Of a stretch of 64,000 nucleotides of DNA, positions 10,995 through 19,146 are shown piece by piece. Position numbers and translations under genes: made by a program. Below the pieces are notes generated by a model. The model searched no databases. It had not been told where the DNA came from and saw only the letters and a program-made list of their open reading frames with translations. This DNA comes from Acidipila sp. EB88 (GTDB lineage: Bacteria > Acidobacteriota > Terriglobia > Terriglobales > Acidobacteriaceae), in NCBI RefSeq assembly GCF_003858395.1, contig NZ_QWEV01000005.1:806001-870000 (forward strand), given 5' to 3'. Numbering within the stretch: position 1 is the stretch's first letter; each line of letters starts with the position of its first letter.

Positions 10995-12197
10995 ATGAAA
11001 AAGGACTGGGACAACCCGAAGGTGTTCGCAATGCCCGCGGAAGCGCGGGTGCCTCCGTCTTTTGCGATTGGCAATGTCGCGGTTGCTCCGGCCACGGTGC
11101 TCGCTCCCATGGTGGGCGTTACCGACACCATCTTCCGCCGGTTCATCCGCAACAGCAGCCTTTTCACCGCGCACGCCACCACGCTCGACGGAGATGTGGA
11201 AACCACGGTCACGAACCAGCAGTCCGGCTGTGGCCTGCTCATGACCGAGTTCACCTCGGCGGATGGCCTTGCGCGTATGCGGGAGTCCAAGCGCAAGCGT
11301 TACCTCACCTTCTACGAGGATGAGCACCCCATTGCCGCGCAGATCTTCGGCTCCAACCCGCAGACGCTGGCCGAGGCCGCACGCATTGTTGAGGACACGG
11401 GCTTCGACACCGTCGACCTGAACCTGGGCTGCCCGGCCAAGCGCGTCGTTGCCTGCAATGGCGGCTCCGGCCTCTTGCGCGATCTGCCGCTGATCGCCGA
11501 GATCTTCCGGCAGGTGCGGACGGCGGTGACGATTCCCTTCACCGTGAAGATCCGCATGGGCTGGAATGACAAAAACATCGTGTGCGTGGAGCTTGCGCGG
11601 CTTGCGCAGGAGTCCGGGCTGCAGGCCGTCGCGCTGCACGCGCGCACACGCGAAGACGGCTACGCCGGCCAGGCGCGCTGGGAGTGGATCGCCGCCGTCA
11701 AGGACGCCGTGTCCATCCCGGTGATCGGCAACGGCGACATCCGCACCCCCGAAGACGCCGCGGCCATGGTGGCGCAGACCCGCTGCGATGCGGTGATGAT
11801 CGGGCGTGCCGCGCCTGCCAATCCTTGGATCTTCCGCCAGATCGCGCAGTACACCGCGACCGGCCGGTACGACCAACCGACCGAACTGGATCGCTACCGC
11901 CTGATTCGCTCGTACTTCGGCATGCTGCTGGGCGAGAACGCCGACGGCGAGATGACCGAGCAGCGCGAAGCCCAGGGCAAGATGAAGCAGTTCGCTTCAT
12001 GGTTTACCCATGGAGTGCCCGGCGGTGCCGCGCTGCGCAAGGCCATTTACGAAGCCAAGACCGGTCCCGTGATCCTCGATGCGGTGGAGCGGTTTTTCGA
12101 GCCGCGCGTCGCTGCCAGCTTTGTTCCGCCTCCGCCCGAGGCGGTCGATTCGGGCGAGACGGCTCCGTTTACAACCCACGGCTGGGGCTGCCACTAG
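10995..12197 (+). CDS. dusB: tRNA-dihydrouridine synthase (DusB/Nifr3 group)
   Basis: The enzyme reduces uridines in the D-loop of tRNA with FMN and NADPH. Family marks are APMVGVTDTIFRR (about residues 37-49), LMTEFTSADG, the catalytic-loop motif LNLGCPAKRVV with the active Cys (about 143-153), FTVKIRMGW, ALHARTREDGY and the phosphate-binding IGNGDIRTPED and IGRAAPANPW. A Dus C-terminal helical domain with KMKQFASWFTHGVPGG follows. Length (400) is slightly above average. The DusB/Nifr3 group is inferred from overall likeness and the specificity is not proven. It is read just after the rpmE terminator, from its own promoter. Confidence 0.92.
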   Translation: MKKDWDNPKVFAMPAEARVPPSFAIGNVAVAPATVLAPMVGVTDTIFRRFIRNSSLFTAHATTLDGDVETTVTNQQSGCGLLMTEFTSADGLARMRESKRKRYLTFYEDEHPIAAQIFGSNPQTLAEAARIVEDTGFDTVDLNLGCPAKRVVACNGGSGLLRDLPLIAEIFRQVRTAVTIPFTVKIRMGWNDKNIVCVELARLAQESGLQAVALHARTREDGYAGQARWEWIAAVKDAVSIPVIGNGDIRTPEDAAAMVAQTRCDAVMIGRAAPANPWIFRQIAQYTATGRYDQPTELDRYRLIRSYFGMLLGENADGEMTEQREAQGKMKQFASWFTHGVPGGAALRKAIYEAKTGPVILDAVERFFEPRVAASFVPPPPEAVDSGETAPFTTHGWGCH

Positions 12198-12227
12198 CAA
12201 TTCAACCGCCCCCGGCGGTCTGCGTGG

Positions 12228-13895
12228 CTAGGTGGGTAACGAGTTCGGGTCGCTGCCTGCCAGTACCCGCGACCACGCCTTGCCGCTTCCCCCGGTTTTT
12301 CTGAAGATCACCGCTCGTTTTCGCCGCCACTTTTCATCCAGCGCCAGCAGCCGCCATTCGATCTCGGGTGAAAGCTGCTGCAGCAGCGTGTCCACGGTGG
12401 AGTGCACGCGCAGGGCTGGCACCACGAAGTACAGCAGCGGCGGTTCCGGGGAAAGCTCCACGCCGGCGAAGTAGCCGGCGCGGGCAATCTCGCCTGCCTG
12501 GTGCAGCGCCCGCACCCGCATCCAGTAGTCCAGCCCTTGCAACGGCATGTGGAGGTCTTCGCTTGCCTTGAGTTCGAGCACAGCCAGCCGGCCGTCGCGG
12601 GTGACGGCAAGCAGGTCTAGCATTCCCCGGTCTGCCGAGGCGAGCGCCGGCACCTGGGTATAGACCGGCTCGCGGCGCAACGACGAGTCAAGCTCTGACA
12701 GGTCCGTGCGCAGAACCGACTCGAGCCAGCGCTCGGGCTGCATGCGAAACAGCGGGTCACGCACGCTGCCGCCGGGGTGTCTTGATTCGAAGAGCCGCTC
12801 CAGCAGGGCCCGCAGCATCGGCTCCGTATCGGGGTTCAGGGGTGTTTCACTCGCACCCGCGCCAAAGCTGATGTGGTCTTCCCGCGAAAACGAGGTGGCA
12901 CTCACCCCGTGGCGGATTTTTGCAAACTCGAGTCCGTGCAGGCGGAACGAGATCTCAATGGGCGAGCGGGGCAGCACTTCCACGCGCCCCCGCTCGGCCG
13001 GCGCCAGTAACGCGAGTACCTGGTCGATCGCGGGCTGCATGCGGGCCAGCGCGGCCGCCGGCTCGAAAGCGGGCACCAGGTGAGCACGCAGGTTGCCCGA
13101 CTCTGCTTCCTCCACGCGGCACAATTCCTCGCGCTGCTCGTCCAGTTCATAGAGTTCCCATTTCGCGAGGCCAGGGTGCAACCACGCGATCCGCTCGCGC
13201 ACCGTGCCACACATGCCGGTGGGCACCACGATGCGGACCCCGGCCATCACGTACCTGCCGGCGGCGCGTTGTCGACACTGGTCCAGCCACAGCACCGCTA
13301 CCGCCAGCACGCCATCCACGGCGGTCTGCGTCTCCTCCGCATTGATCGCCACCACGGCCCAGGCAGTCTGCGCACGCTGCAACTGGGCGCGCACGTACGC
13401 GGGTCCAAACGAGTTCTCAAGGTCGGCAGAGGATGAGGTATCGCCCTGGCGCAGCTCCGGGAAGGCACGGCCAAGCACCCGGGCCAGCAGCGACACGTAG
13501 TGCCTGCGGGTGGCGTCGCGCGCCGTCGGGGTGCGTTGGTCGCGATCCGGCACCAAGCGCAGCACCTTGGGCTTGGTCTGCCCAAAGCGCCGCACCTCAA
13601 GGCGCAGGGCTGCCCGGCGTTCCTGCAGTCCGATCACGGTGCGCACCAGGTTGCGCTCCTCGTTCCACAACTGCAGCACGCAACGGCCACCGCTTGTCTC
13701 GAGCGTCCAGCGAGAGGTGGACATATCGAACAGGACGACGCCCTCCTCGACCACGCAGGCTCGTGGATGGTCGGTCAGGAAGCGCTCCAGCGAGGCGGCC
13801 AGCGCCTCCGGTGCGACCAGCGAAGCGAAACCCGACAGGTGCGGCGCTCCCGGATGCGCAAAGGCCCGGGCAGAAAGTGAGTGGGGGGTCGGCAA
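12228..13895 (-). CDS. Hypothetical protein with a C-terminal PD-(D/E)XK nuclease-like domain
   Basis: The open frame runs on to 14210, but that part lies across the DinB gene and is Arg/Pro-rich noise. I take a TTG near 13895 as a working start; the true start could be any alternative codon in 13895-13975. The C-terminal part holds RGMLDLLAVTRDG ... LAVLELKASEDLHMPLQ, which fits the D-x(n)-E-x-K core of PD-(D/E)XK enzymes (restriction-type nucleases, also Holliday junction and CRISPR helper proteins). The long N-terminal two thirds show no motif that I know. The DinB/YfiT gene ends just upstream on the same strand, so both may be co-transcribed. The natural substrate is unknown. Confidence 0.6.
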   Translation of the reverse strand: MPTPHSLSARAFAHPGAPHLSGFASLVAPEALAASLERFLTDHPRACVVEEGVVLFDMSTSRWTLETSGGRCVLQLWNEERNLVRTVIGLQERRAALRLEVRRFGQTKPKVLRLVPDRDQRTPTARDATRRHYVSLLARVLGRAFPELRQGDTSSSADLENSFGPAYVRAQLQRAQTAWAVVAINAEETQTAVDGVLAVAVLWLDQCRQRAAGRYVMAGVRIVVPTGMCGTVRERIAWLHPGLAKWELYELDEQREELCRVEEAESGNLRAHLVPAFEPAAALARMQPAIDQVLALLAPAERGRVEVLPRSPIEISFRLHGLEFAKIRHGVSATSFSREDHISFGAGASETPLNPDTEPMLRALLERLFESRHPGGSVRDPLFRMQPERWLESVLRTDLSELDSSLRREPVYTQVPALASADRGMLDLLAVTRDGRLAVLELKASEDLHMPLQGLDYWMRVRALHQAGEIARAGYFAGVELSPEPPLLYFVVPALRVHSTVDTLLQQLSPEIEWRLLALDEKWRRKRAVIFRKTGGSGKAWSRVLAGSDPNSLPT

Positions 13896-13975
13896 GGTGC
13901 GTCCAGCATCGATCCTTGCCGACCGGGCGGCAATGGTACTTGGGTACTCGTGCCCGTATTTTCGGCCGGCATTCC

Positions 13976-14536
13976 CTATTCGGGAGCAGGCTCCCAGCCC
14001 ATGCGGCTGCGTAACGCAAGTACGTGGGCGGTGTGGTGGCGTCCGTGCCAGGCATACAGGTGCGCAGCGCGCAGGAGGGGCACCCGGCCATCCTCGGGGT
14101 GCACGTACCCGCGCTCCCACTGGGCAGCCGTCAACGCGGCCAGCAGCGCGCTCCAGCGCGCATGCAGCGGGACGAGCAGGCTGAGCGGCTCTTGAACAGG
14201 CCCGGCACACTCCGCGGTCGCTGCCCAGAGCTTCTCCTGGTACGGCTTGATGGTGGGCCAGTCCTCGGTCAATGCGAGCTTGAAGCGCACAAAAGCGTTC
14301 ATGTGAGAGTCGGCCACATGATGCGCAAGCTGGCGCAGGGTCCAGCCGCCTTCGCGATAGGGGGTATCCAGTTGTGGGTCGGAGAGCCCAGCGAGGGCCG
14401 AGGCGAGATCGTGGGGAAGCGTGCGGATAGCCGCGAGTGCACCGGGAAGTGCCTCGAAATGCGGATCAGGATCCGCGTGGCCGATCGGGTAGCACAGCGC
14501 TTCCAGCGAATGGGGCGAAGCAGGTTGAGCACACAT
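13976..14536 (-). CDS. YfiT-type DinB family metal-dependent hydrolase/transferase
   Basis: The 186-residue protein has the YfiT features: YPIGHADPD at the N-terminus, EGGWTLRQLAHHVADSHMN (about residues 65-83) and YAWHGRHHTAHV near the end. The three His residues in those motifs are the expected metal ligands of the four-helix DinB fold. Members act as thiol-dependent S-transferases or hydrolases, often with bacillithiol in Firmicutes; the partner thiol here is unknown. The start at 14536 (MCAQPASPHS) is chosen over an in-frame ATG nine codons upstream. The PD-(D/E)XK-like gene follows directly on the same strand. Confidence 0.85.
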   Translation of the reverse strand: MCAQPASPHSLEALCYPIGHADPDPHFEALPGALAAIRTLPHDLASALAGLSDPQLDTPYREGGWTLRQLAHHVADSHMNAFVRFKLALTEDWPTIKPYQEKLWAATAECAGPVQEPLSLLVPLHARWSALLAALTAAQWERGYVHPEDGRVPLLRAAHLYAWHGRHHTAHVLALRSRMGWEPAPE

Positions 14537-14587
14537 AGCCCGAAGACTACACACTCGGCTCAACCTCTCCGGGTAAAGTTCAGTGGT

Positions 14588-14692
14588 TTAGCGGTGGTGG
14601 ATGTGGCGGTGGTGACGGTGATGGTGTGGGGCGGCTGCAAATGCGGATGCAGAAAAGATCAGGGCGAGCGAAAGAACAAAAAGCTTCTTCAT
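14588..14692 (-). CDS. Tiny secreted His-rich peptide, 34 aa
   Basis: ATG at 14692 opens a frame that ends with TAA at 14588-14590. Residues 1-19 form a textbook signal peptide (MKKLFVLSLALIFSASAFA). The mature peptide is AAPHHHRHHRHIHHR, with eight His and four Arg in 15 residues, which could bind divalent metals such as Ni, Zn or Cu in the periplasm. No family name is known to me. The codons are diverse (CAC, CAT, CGT, CGC), so this is not a simple DNA repeat. It is read away from tldD. Confidence 0.6.
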   Translation of the reverse strand: MKKLFVLSLALIFSASAFAAAPHHHRHHRHIHHR

Positions 14693-14846
14693 GCGACCTA
14701 TAGTAGCAAGCACTACACACCCCTGCCGTTTATTTCACTGTGGTCGTTGTACCCGCAGGTACCCTCGGCGGTGGACCACACCGGGCCGCTCCCCTAGAAT
14801 CGTGAGACTCCCGGAGCCATCTAACGCTCAGGAAACGAAATCCTCT

Positions 14847-16319
14847 ATGACAGTCAAGACAGAAGCATCAGAACCGGCGGCACAGCAACGCTCCTTCTTT
14901 TCGGACAAGTTTGGCATCACTGACACGCTGATGGAACGCTGCCTGGGTGAGGCTCTTTCAGCCGGCGGCGAGTATGCCGAACTCTACTTCGAGTCGGTCG
15001 CCTCCACCTCGCTCGGCATTGACGAGTCCATGGTCAAGTCCGCCTCGCAGGGGGTCAGCGCCGGCTGCGGCATCCGCGTTCTTTCCGGCGAGCGCACCGG
15101 CTATGCGTATACCGACGAGCTTACGGCGGACCGGTTGCTGCGCGCGGCGCGAACCGCTGCCCTGATCGCAAGCGGCCCGGCCAAGCAGTCTGTTGTGGGC
15201 TTCAAGGCAAGCCTGCCCGAGACGCCTCGTCCGAAGCTCTACCCCACGCCAGCCGCGGACCTGGACCCTGAACTAAGCGACAAACTCGCGCTCGTGATGC
15301 GTGCCGACAAAGCCGCCCGCGCCTACGACGCCCGGATCACCGAGGTGCGCGCTTCGTACGCGGACGAGGTGCGACGCATCCTGATCGCGGCCTCGGACGG
15401 GACCTATGCCAGCGATGTGCAGCCGCTGATGCGCATCAATGTTTTCGTGCTCGCCAAGGATGGCGACAAGATCGCGCGCGGCACCGCGGGCGGTGGCGGA
15501 CGGGTCGAGATTGCCTACTTCAACGACCTGAAGACACCCGAATATTTCGCCGGCGATGCAGCACGGCAGGCGATTCTGCAGCTCAACGCAGTGGCTGCAC
15601 CGGCCGGAGATATGGAAGTGGTGCTCGGGCCCGGCTGGCCCGGCGTGCTGCTGCACGAGGCGGTCGGCCATGGTCTGGAGGCGGACTTCAACCGTAAAAA
15701 GACTTCGGCTTTTTCGGGCCTGATCGGCCAGCGCGTCGCCAGCGATAAGGTAACGGTGGTCGATAACGGAACGATCCCATCAAAACGGGGTTCCATCCAC
15801 GTCGATGATGAAGGAGCGGATTCGCGCGAAAACGTCCTGATCGAGAACGGCATTCTGCGCGGGTACATGAACGACAAGCTCAGCGCCAAGCTGATGGGCA
15901 CCGCCAACACCGGCAACGGCCGTCGCGAAAGCTACCAGCAGATGCCCATGCCGCGTATGACCAATACCTACATGCTGGCCGGGCAGGATGAGCCGGCGGA
16001 CATCGTGCGCTCCGTGCGCAAGGGCCTGTACGCGGTGAACTTCGGCGGCGGCTCGGTCGATATCACCAGCGGCAAGTTCGTGTTCTCGGCGTCGGAAGCC
16101 TACCTGATAGAGGACGGCGAAATCACCTCGCCGGTACGCGACGCAACGCTGATCGGCAACGGTCCGGATGCGCTCAAGTACGTCTCAATGGTGGGCCACG
16201 ACCTGGCGCTCGATGAAGGCGTCGGCAACTGCGGCAAGCAGGGCCAGTGGGTGCCAGTCGGCGTGGGCATGCCGACCATCAAGCTCGACCGCATGACCGT
16301 TGGCGGCACCGGCAACTAG
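14847..16319 (+). CDS. tldD: TldD metalloprotease subunit
   Basis: TldD and TldE form a heterodimeric zinc protease that degrades unfolded short peptides and finishes some modified peptides (microcin B17, CcdA antitoxin). The zinc motif HEAVGH is present at residues 270-275, and other family blocks include YRVLSGERTGYAY-like sequence at 72-88 and GGGSVDITSGKFVFSASEAYLIEDGE near the end, the latter written here only by its ends, GGGSVDITSG and AYLIEDGE. ATG at 14847 is preceded by AGGAAACG. Length (490) is normal. tldE follows 68 bases later on the same strand, which fits one operon encoding the complete protease. Confidence 0.95.
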   Translation: MTVKTEASEPAAQQRSFFSDKFGITDTLMERCLGEALSAGGEYAELYFESVASTSLGIDESMVKSASQGVSAGCGIRVLSGERTGYAYTDELTADRLLRAARTAALIASGPAKQSVVGFKASLPETPRPKLYPTPAADLDPELSDKLALVMRADKAARAYDARITEVRASYADEVRRILIAASDGTYASDVQPLMRINVFVLAKDGDKIARGTAGGGGRVEIAYFNDLKTPEYFAGDAARQAILQLNAVAAPAGDMEVVLGPGWPGVLLHEAVGHGLEADFNRKKTSAFSGLIGQRVASDKVTVVDNGTIPSKRGSIHVDDEGADSRENVLIENGILRGYMNDKLSAKLMGTANTGNGRRESYQQMPMPRMTNTYMLAGQDEPADIVRSVRKGLYAVNFGGGSVDITSGKFVFSASEAYLIEDGEITSPVRDATLIGNGPDALKYVSMVGHDLALDEGVGNCGKQGQWVPVGVGMPTIKLDRMTVGGTGN

Positions 16320-16387
16320 CTCCAGCAATTGGCTCCAGGGCAAACGCCCTCCATGGGTCACAGCGACACGCAAAAGCAGGAGCAGAC

Positions 16388-17782
16388 ATGGCAACAGCAA
16401 CAAAGAGTATCCCGGCGTACGCAGCACAGCTTGCCGAGCAGGCAGAGTCGATCGTTGCGCAGGCCGTCCGGGCGGGCGCCACGGATGCCGAGGTGGTGGT
16501 CCGCGAGGGCGACGAGTTCGACGCGCAGGTGCGCATGGGTGAACTTGAGACGCTGAAAGACTCGGGCTCGCGCGGCATGGGACTGCGCGTCTTCCTGGCA
16601 TCCCCCGAGGGACAGCGGGTGGGCAGCACCTCATCGAGCGACTTCACCCCGGACGGCATTGCGCACCTGGTGGCCGGCGCCATCGCCCTGGCGCGCATCT
16701 CCTCACCGGACCCGGTGCAGGGCCTGCCAGAGCCCGGGGCATTCGGGACGCTCGAGGCGGAGCTCGAGCTCTACCACCAGGATGTGTATTCCCTGCCCGA
16801 CACGGAGCGCATCGAGTACGCGCGGCGCGTGGAAGCAGCGGCACTGGCGGCGGACCCGCGCATCACCAACAGTGATGGCGGCAGCTTTTCCGCAGCCACC
16901 AACCTTCGGGTGCTGGCCAACTCGCGCGGCTTTGTGGGCGCATCGCGCTCGTCGTACTGCGGCCTGTACGCTGCGCCCATTGCGACCGGGGCGAATGGCG
17001 AGATGCAGCGTGACGGCTGGAGTTCCAGCGCGCGCACCATGGCGAAGCTTGAGTCCCCGGAACAGGTCGGCGCGGAAGCAGCGCGGCGCACAATCCGGCG
17101 GCTGGATGGGCGGCGCGTCTCGACCCAGCGCGTACCGATCGTGTTTCCTCCCGAGATGGCGCGCTCCATCCTTGGAGCGATGGCGGATGCAGCGAATGGA
17201 GACGCCATCTATCGCGGCGCTTCCTTCTTTACCGGCAAGTTGGGCGAGCAGGTGGCGGCGCGGGGCGTTACGGTGATCAACGACGGCACCCTGCCGGGCC
17301 TGTTCGGCTCGAGCAACTTTGACGGCGAAGGGCTGCCCACCCGCCGGACGGTGCTGATCGAAGACGGCATCCTGCGTTCTTGGCTGCTCAACACCTACAC
17401 GGGCCGCAAACTCAACCTGCCCAGCACGGGGTCCGCTTCACGGGGCTTGGCGGGTAATCCGGGCATCAGCACGCACAACCTGTACCTACCGGCCGGCACC
17501 CAGACGCCCGAGCAGATCCTGGCAGAGATCCCGAACGGGCTTTATGTGACAGAATTCCTCGGGCGCGGTATCAACATGGTGACAGGCGATTACTCGCGCG
17601 GCGCCTCGGGAATCTGGATCGAGAATGGCCAGCTGGCCTACCCGGTGCAGGAGTTCACCATCGCTGGCAATCTGAAGGAAATATTCATGAACATCACTGC
17701 GATCGGCAATGATTTGGAGTTCCGCTCCAGCACGGCGTGCCCGACTCTGCGCATTGATGGACTGACGATCGCCGGCTCATAG
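16388..17782 (+). CDS. pmbA: TldE/PmbA metalloprotease partner subunit
   Basis: This is the partner of TldD and lacks the HExxxH zinc motif, as expected. It shares the TldD fold: GSRGMGLRVFLAS (about residues 60-72), TNSDGGSFSAAT (about 158-169), PIVFPPEMARSILG and the C-terminal GIWIENGQLAYPVQEFTIAG. Length (464) is normal. ATG at 16388 follows an AGGAG site. TldE covers the active cleft so that only unfolded peptides enter. A perfect inverted repeat stands after the stop, probably ending the tldD-pmbA transcript. Confidence 0.94.
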   Translation: MATATKSIPAYAAQLAEQAESIVAQAVRAGATDAEVVVREGDEFDAQVRMGELETLKDSGSRGMGLRVFLASPEGQRVGSTSSSDFTPDGIAHLVAGAIALARISSPDPVQGLPEPGAFGTLEAELELYHQDVYSLPDTERIEYARRVEAAALAADPRITNSDGGSFSAATNLRVLANSRGFVGASRSSYCGLYAAPIATGANGEMQRDGWSSSARTMAKLESPEQVGAEAARRTIRRLDGRRVSTQRVPIVFPPEMARSILGAMADAANGDAIYRGASFFTGKLGEQVAARGVTVINDGTLPGLFGSSNFDGEGLPTRRTVLIEDGILRSWLLNTYTGRKLNLPSTGSASRGLAGNPGISTHNLYLPAGTQTPEQILAEIPNGLYVTEFLGRGINMVTGDYSRGASGIWIENGQLAYPVQEFTIAGNLKEIFMNITAIGNDLEFRSSTACPTLRIDGLTIAGS

Positions 17783-17799
17783 GATCAAATTCGTATTGC

Positions 17800-17828
17800 G
17801 GCAGCGCTCTTCCCAGATGAGCGCTGCC
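17800..17828 (+). terminator. Stem-loop after pmbA, likely terminator
   Basis: GGCAGCGCTC and GAGCGCTGCC pair perfectly over ten bases with a nine-base loop, 18 bases after the pmbA stop. There is no T tract, so it may act with Rho or only shield the 3' end. Confidence 0.5.
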
Positions 17829-17901
17829 TGCAACTACGCATCAAAAATCTCGATTGCCTGCGCACAGTGCATCTCGAAAGCAGGCGACGAGGAAGTGATC
17901 C

Positions 17902-18978
17902 ATGTTCGCTGCACGCTCCCTGACGACCAAGCTCCTGCTTGCTGCCCCAGTCTTCGTTTTCTCCCAGTTTGCTGCTCACGCCCAGACCGCCCCGCCTACC
18001 GACACCCAGTTACTCAGCCAGCTTGACCAGGACATGGCGTCCGTCATCCTCTTCTACGATCAAGCCCTGCGTGGCACCGCCGACCTCGATCTGATGCCGG
18101 CCGATGCCCGTCAGCAGTTCTCGCCCGAAGACGCCGCCAAGGCCCTGTCCCGCGGTTTCGATCGCGCCACGGCGCCCCTGGCTCTTGGCAAGGTTGTGGA
18201 TGGTGTGCAGATCCCAGGCCGAGATGGCAATGCCATCCCGGTCCGCATCTATACGCCTGCTGGCACAGGTCCGTTCCCGGTGATTACGTACTTCCATGGC
18301 GGTGGCTTCGTAATCGCGACTATCGACACTTACGACGCCAGCGCGCGCGCCTTGAGCAAGTATGCGAATGCCATTGTTGTCTCAGTCGAATACCGCAAGG
18401 CACCGGAAGCGCCGTACCCGGCCGCACTGCATGATGCGATCGATTCCTATACCTGGATCACCCGGAACATCGGCACATATAACGGGATCGCCACCAAGGT
18501 AGCGGTCGCAGGCGAAAGCGCCGGCGGCAACCTGGCGACCGAAGTTGCGATTGCGGCCCGTGACAACGGCCTGCAGAAGCCAACGCACGAACTGCTGGTC
18601 TATCCCGTCACCAGCAGCAATACCAGCCAGGCATCGGACCTTCTGTACACCAGCGCCAATCTGCCGCTCAACACATCGCTGCTGACGTACTACTTCAGCA
18701 ACTACGTCACCAATCCTGCGGAAGCCAATGATCCTGGCGTCGCCCCTATTAACGCCAACCTGAGCAACCTACCGCCAACCACGATCCTTGCCGCGCAGGA
18801 GGATCCGCTGCTCAGCGACGGACAGGCCTACGCGGCCAAGCTGCAGGCTGCAGGGAACCAGGTGGTTTACCAGCTGTACACCGGCACCACCCACGAGTTC
18901 TTCGGCATGGGCGACGTTGTCGCCAAGGCGAAGCAGGCGGAACAGTTTGGCGCAGCACGAATCGCAGCGTCGTTCTAG
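17902..18978 (+). CDS. Secreted HSL-type alpha/beta hydrolase (esterase, family IV)
   Basis: A signal peptide (residues 1-28, ending AAHAQ) sends the enzyme out of the cytosol. The hormone-sensitive-lipase motif FHGGGF has its first His at residue 132 and builds the oxyanion hole. The nucleophile is Ser206 in GESAGG, with an acid in EDPLL (about 299-303) and His331 in THEFFG. Such enzymes cleave short acyl esters. Between the signal and the core is a helical cap of about 90 residues. It has its own terminator and starts 119 bases after pmbA, beyond a stem-loop, so it is read alone. Confidence 0.9.
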   Translation: MFAARSLTTKLLLAAPVFVFSQFAAHAQTAPPTDTQLLSQLDQDMASVILFYDQALRGTADLDLMPADARQQFSPEDAAKALSRGFDRATAPLALGKVVDGVQIPGRDGNAIPVRIYTPAGTGPFPVITYFHGGGFVIATIDTYDASARALSKYANAIVVSVEYRKAPEAPYPAALHDAIDSYTWITRNIGTYNGIATKVAVAGESAGGNLATEVAIAARDNGLQKPTHELLVYPVTSSNTSQASDLLYTSANLPLNTSLLTYYFSNYVTNPAEANDPGVAPINANLSNLPPTTILAAQEDPLLSDGQAYAAKLQAAGNQVVYQLYTGTTHEFFGMGDVVAKAKQAEQFGAARIAASF

Positions 18979-19013
18979 CTCACGCGATACGCTGATAACT
19001 TTGACTCTCTTGA

Positions 19014-19040
19014 AGGCGGCCCGAATCGGGCGCCTTTTCC
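19014..19040 (+). terminator. Rho-independent terminator after the HSL esterase
   Basis: AGGC-G-GCCCG and CGGGC-GCCT pair with one bulged G around a three-base loop, followed by TTTTCC. Confidence 0.75.
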
Positions 19041-19146
19041 ATTTCAGGCGCAGGCGCCTGTGTTCGTTTGAAGCGCGGTCCCCAAGGCAAGACAGTCCCG
19101 CGACCCTCCAGTAGGCTAGGTGCAGAGAGCGTCCACCGGCACCTGC

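Noticed and set aside
10635..11876. 413-residue frame on the minus strand
   Set aside because: It is the antisense of dusB and rpmE; composition is typical of a shadow frame.
13896..14210. N-terminal extension of the PD-(D/E)XK-like frame
   Set aside because: It overlaps the well-supported DinB/YfiT gene on the same strand and is Ala/Arg/Pro/Cys-rich.
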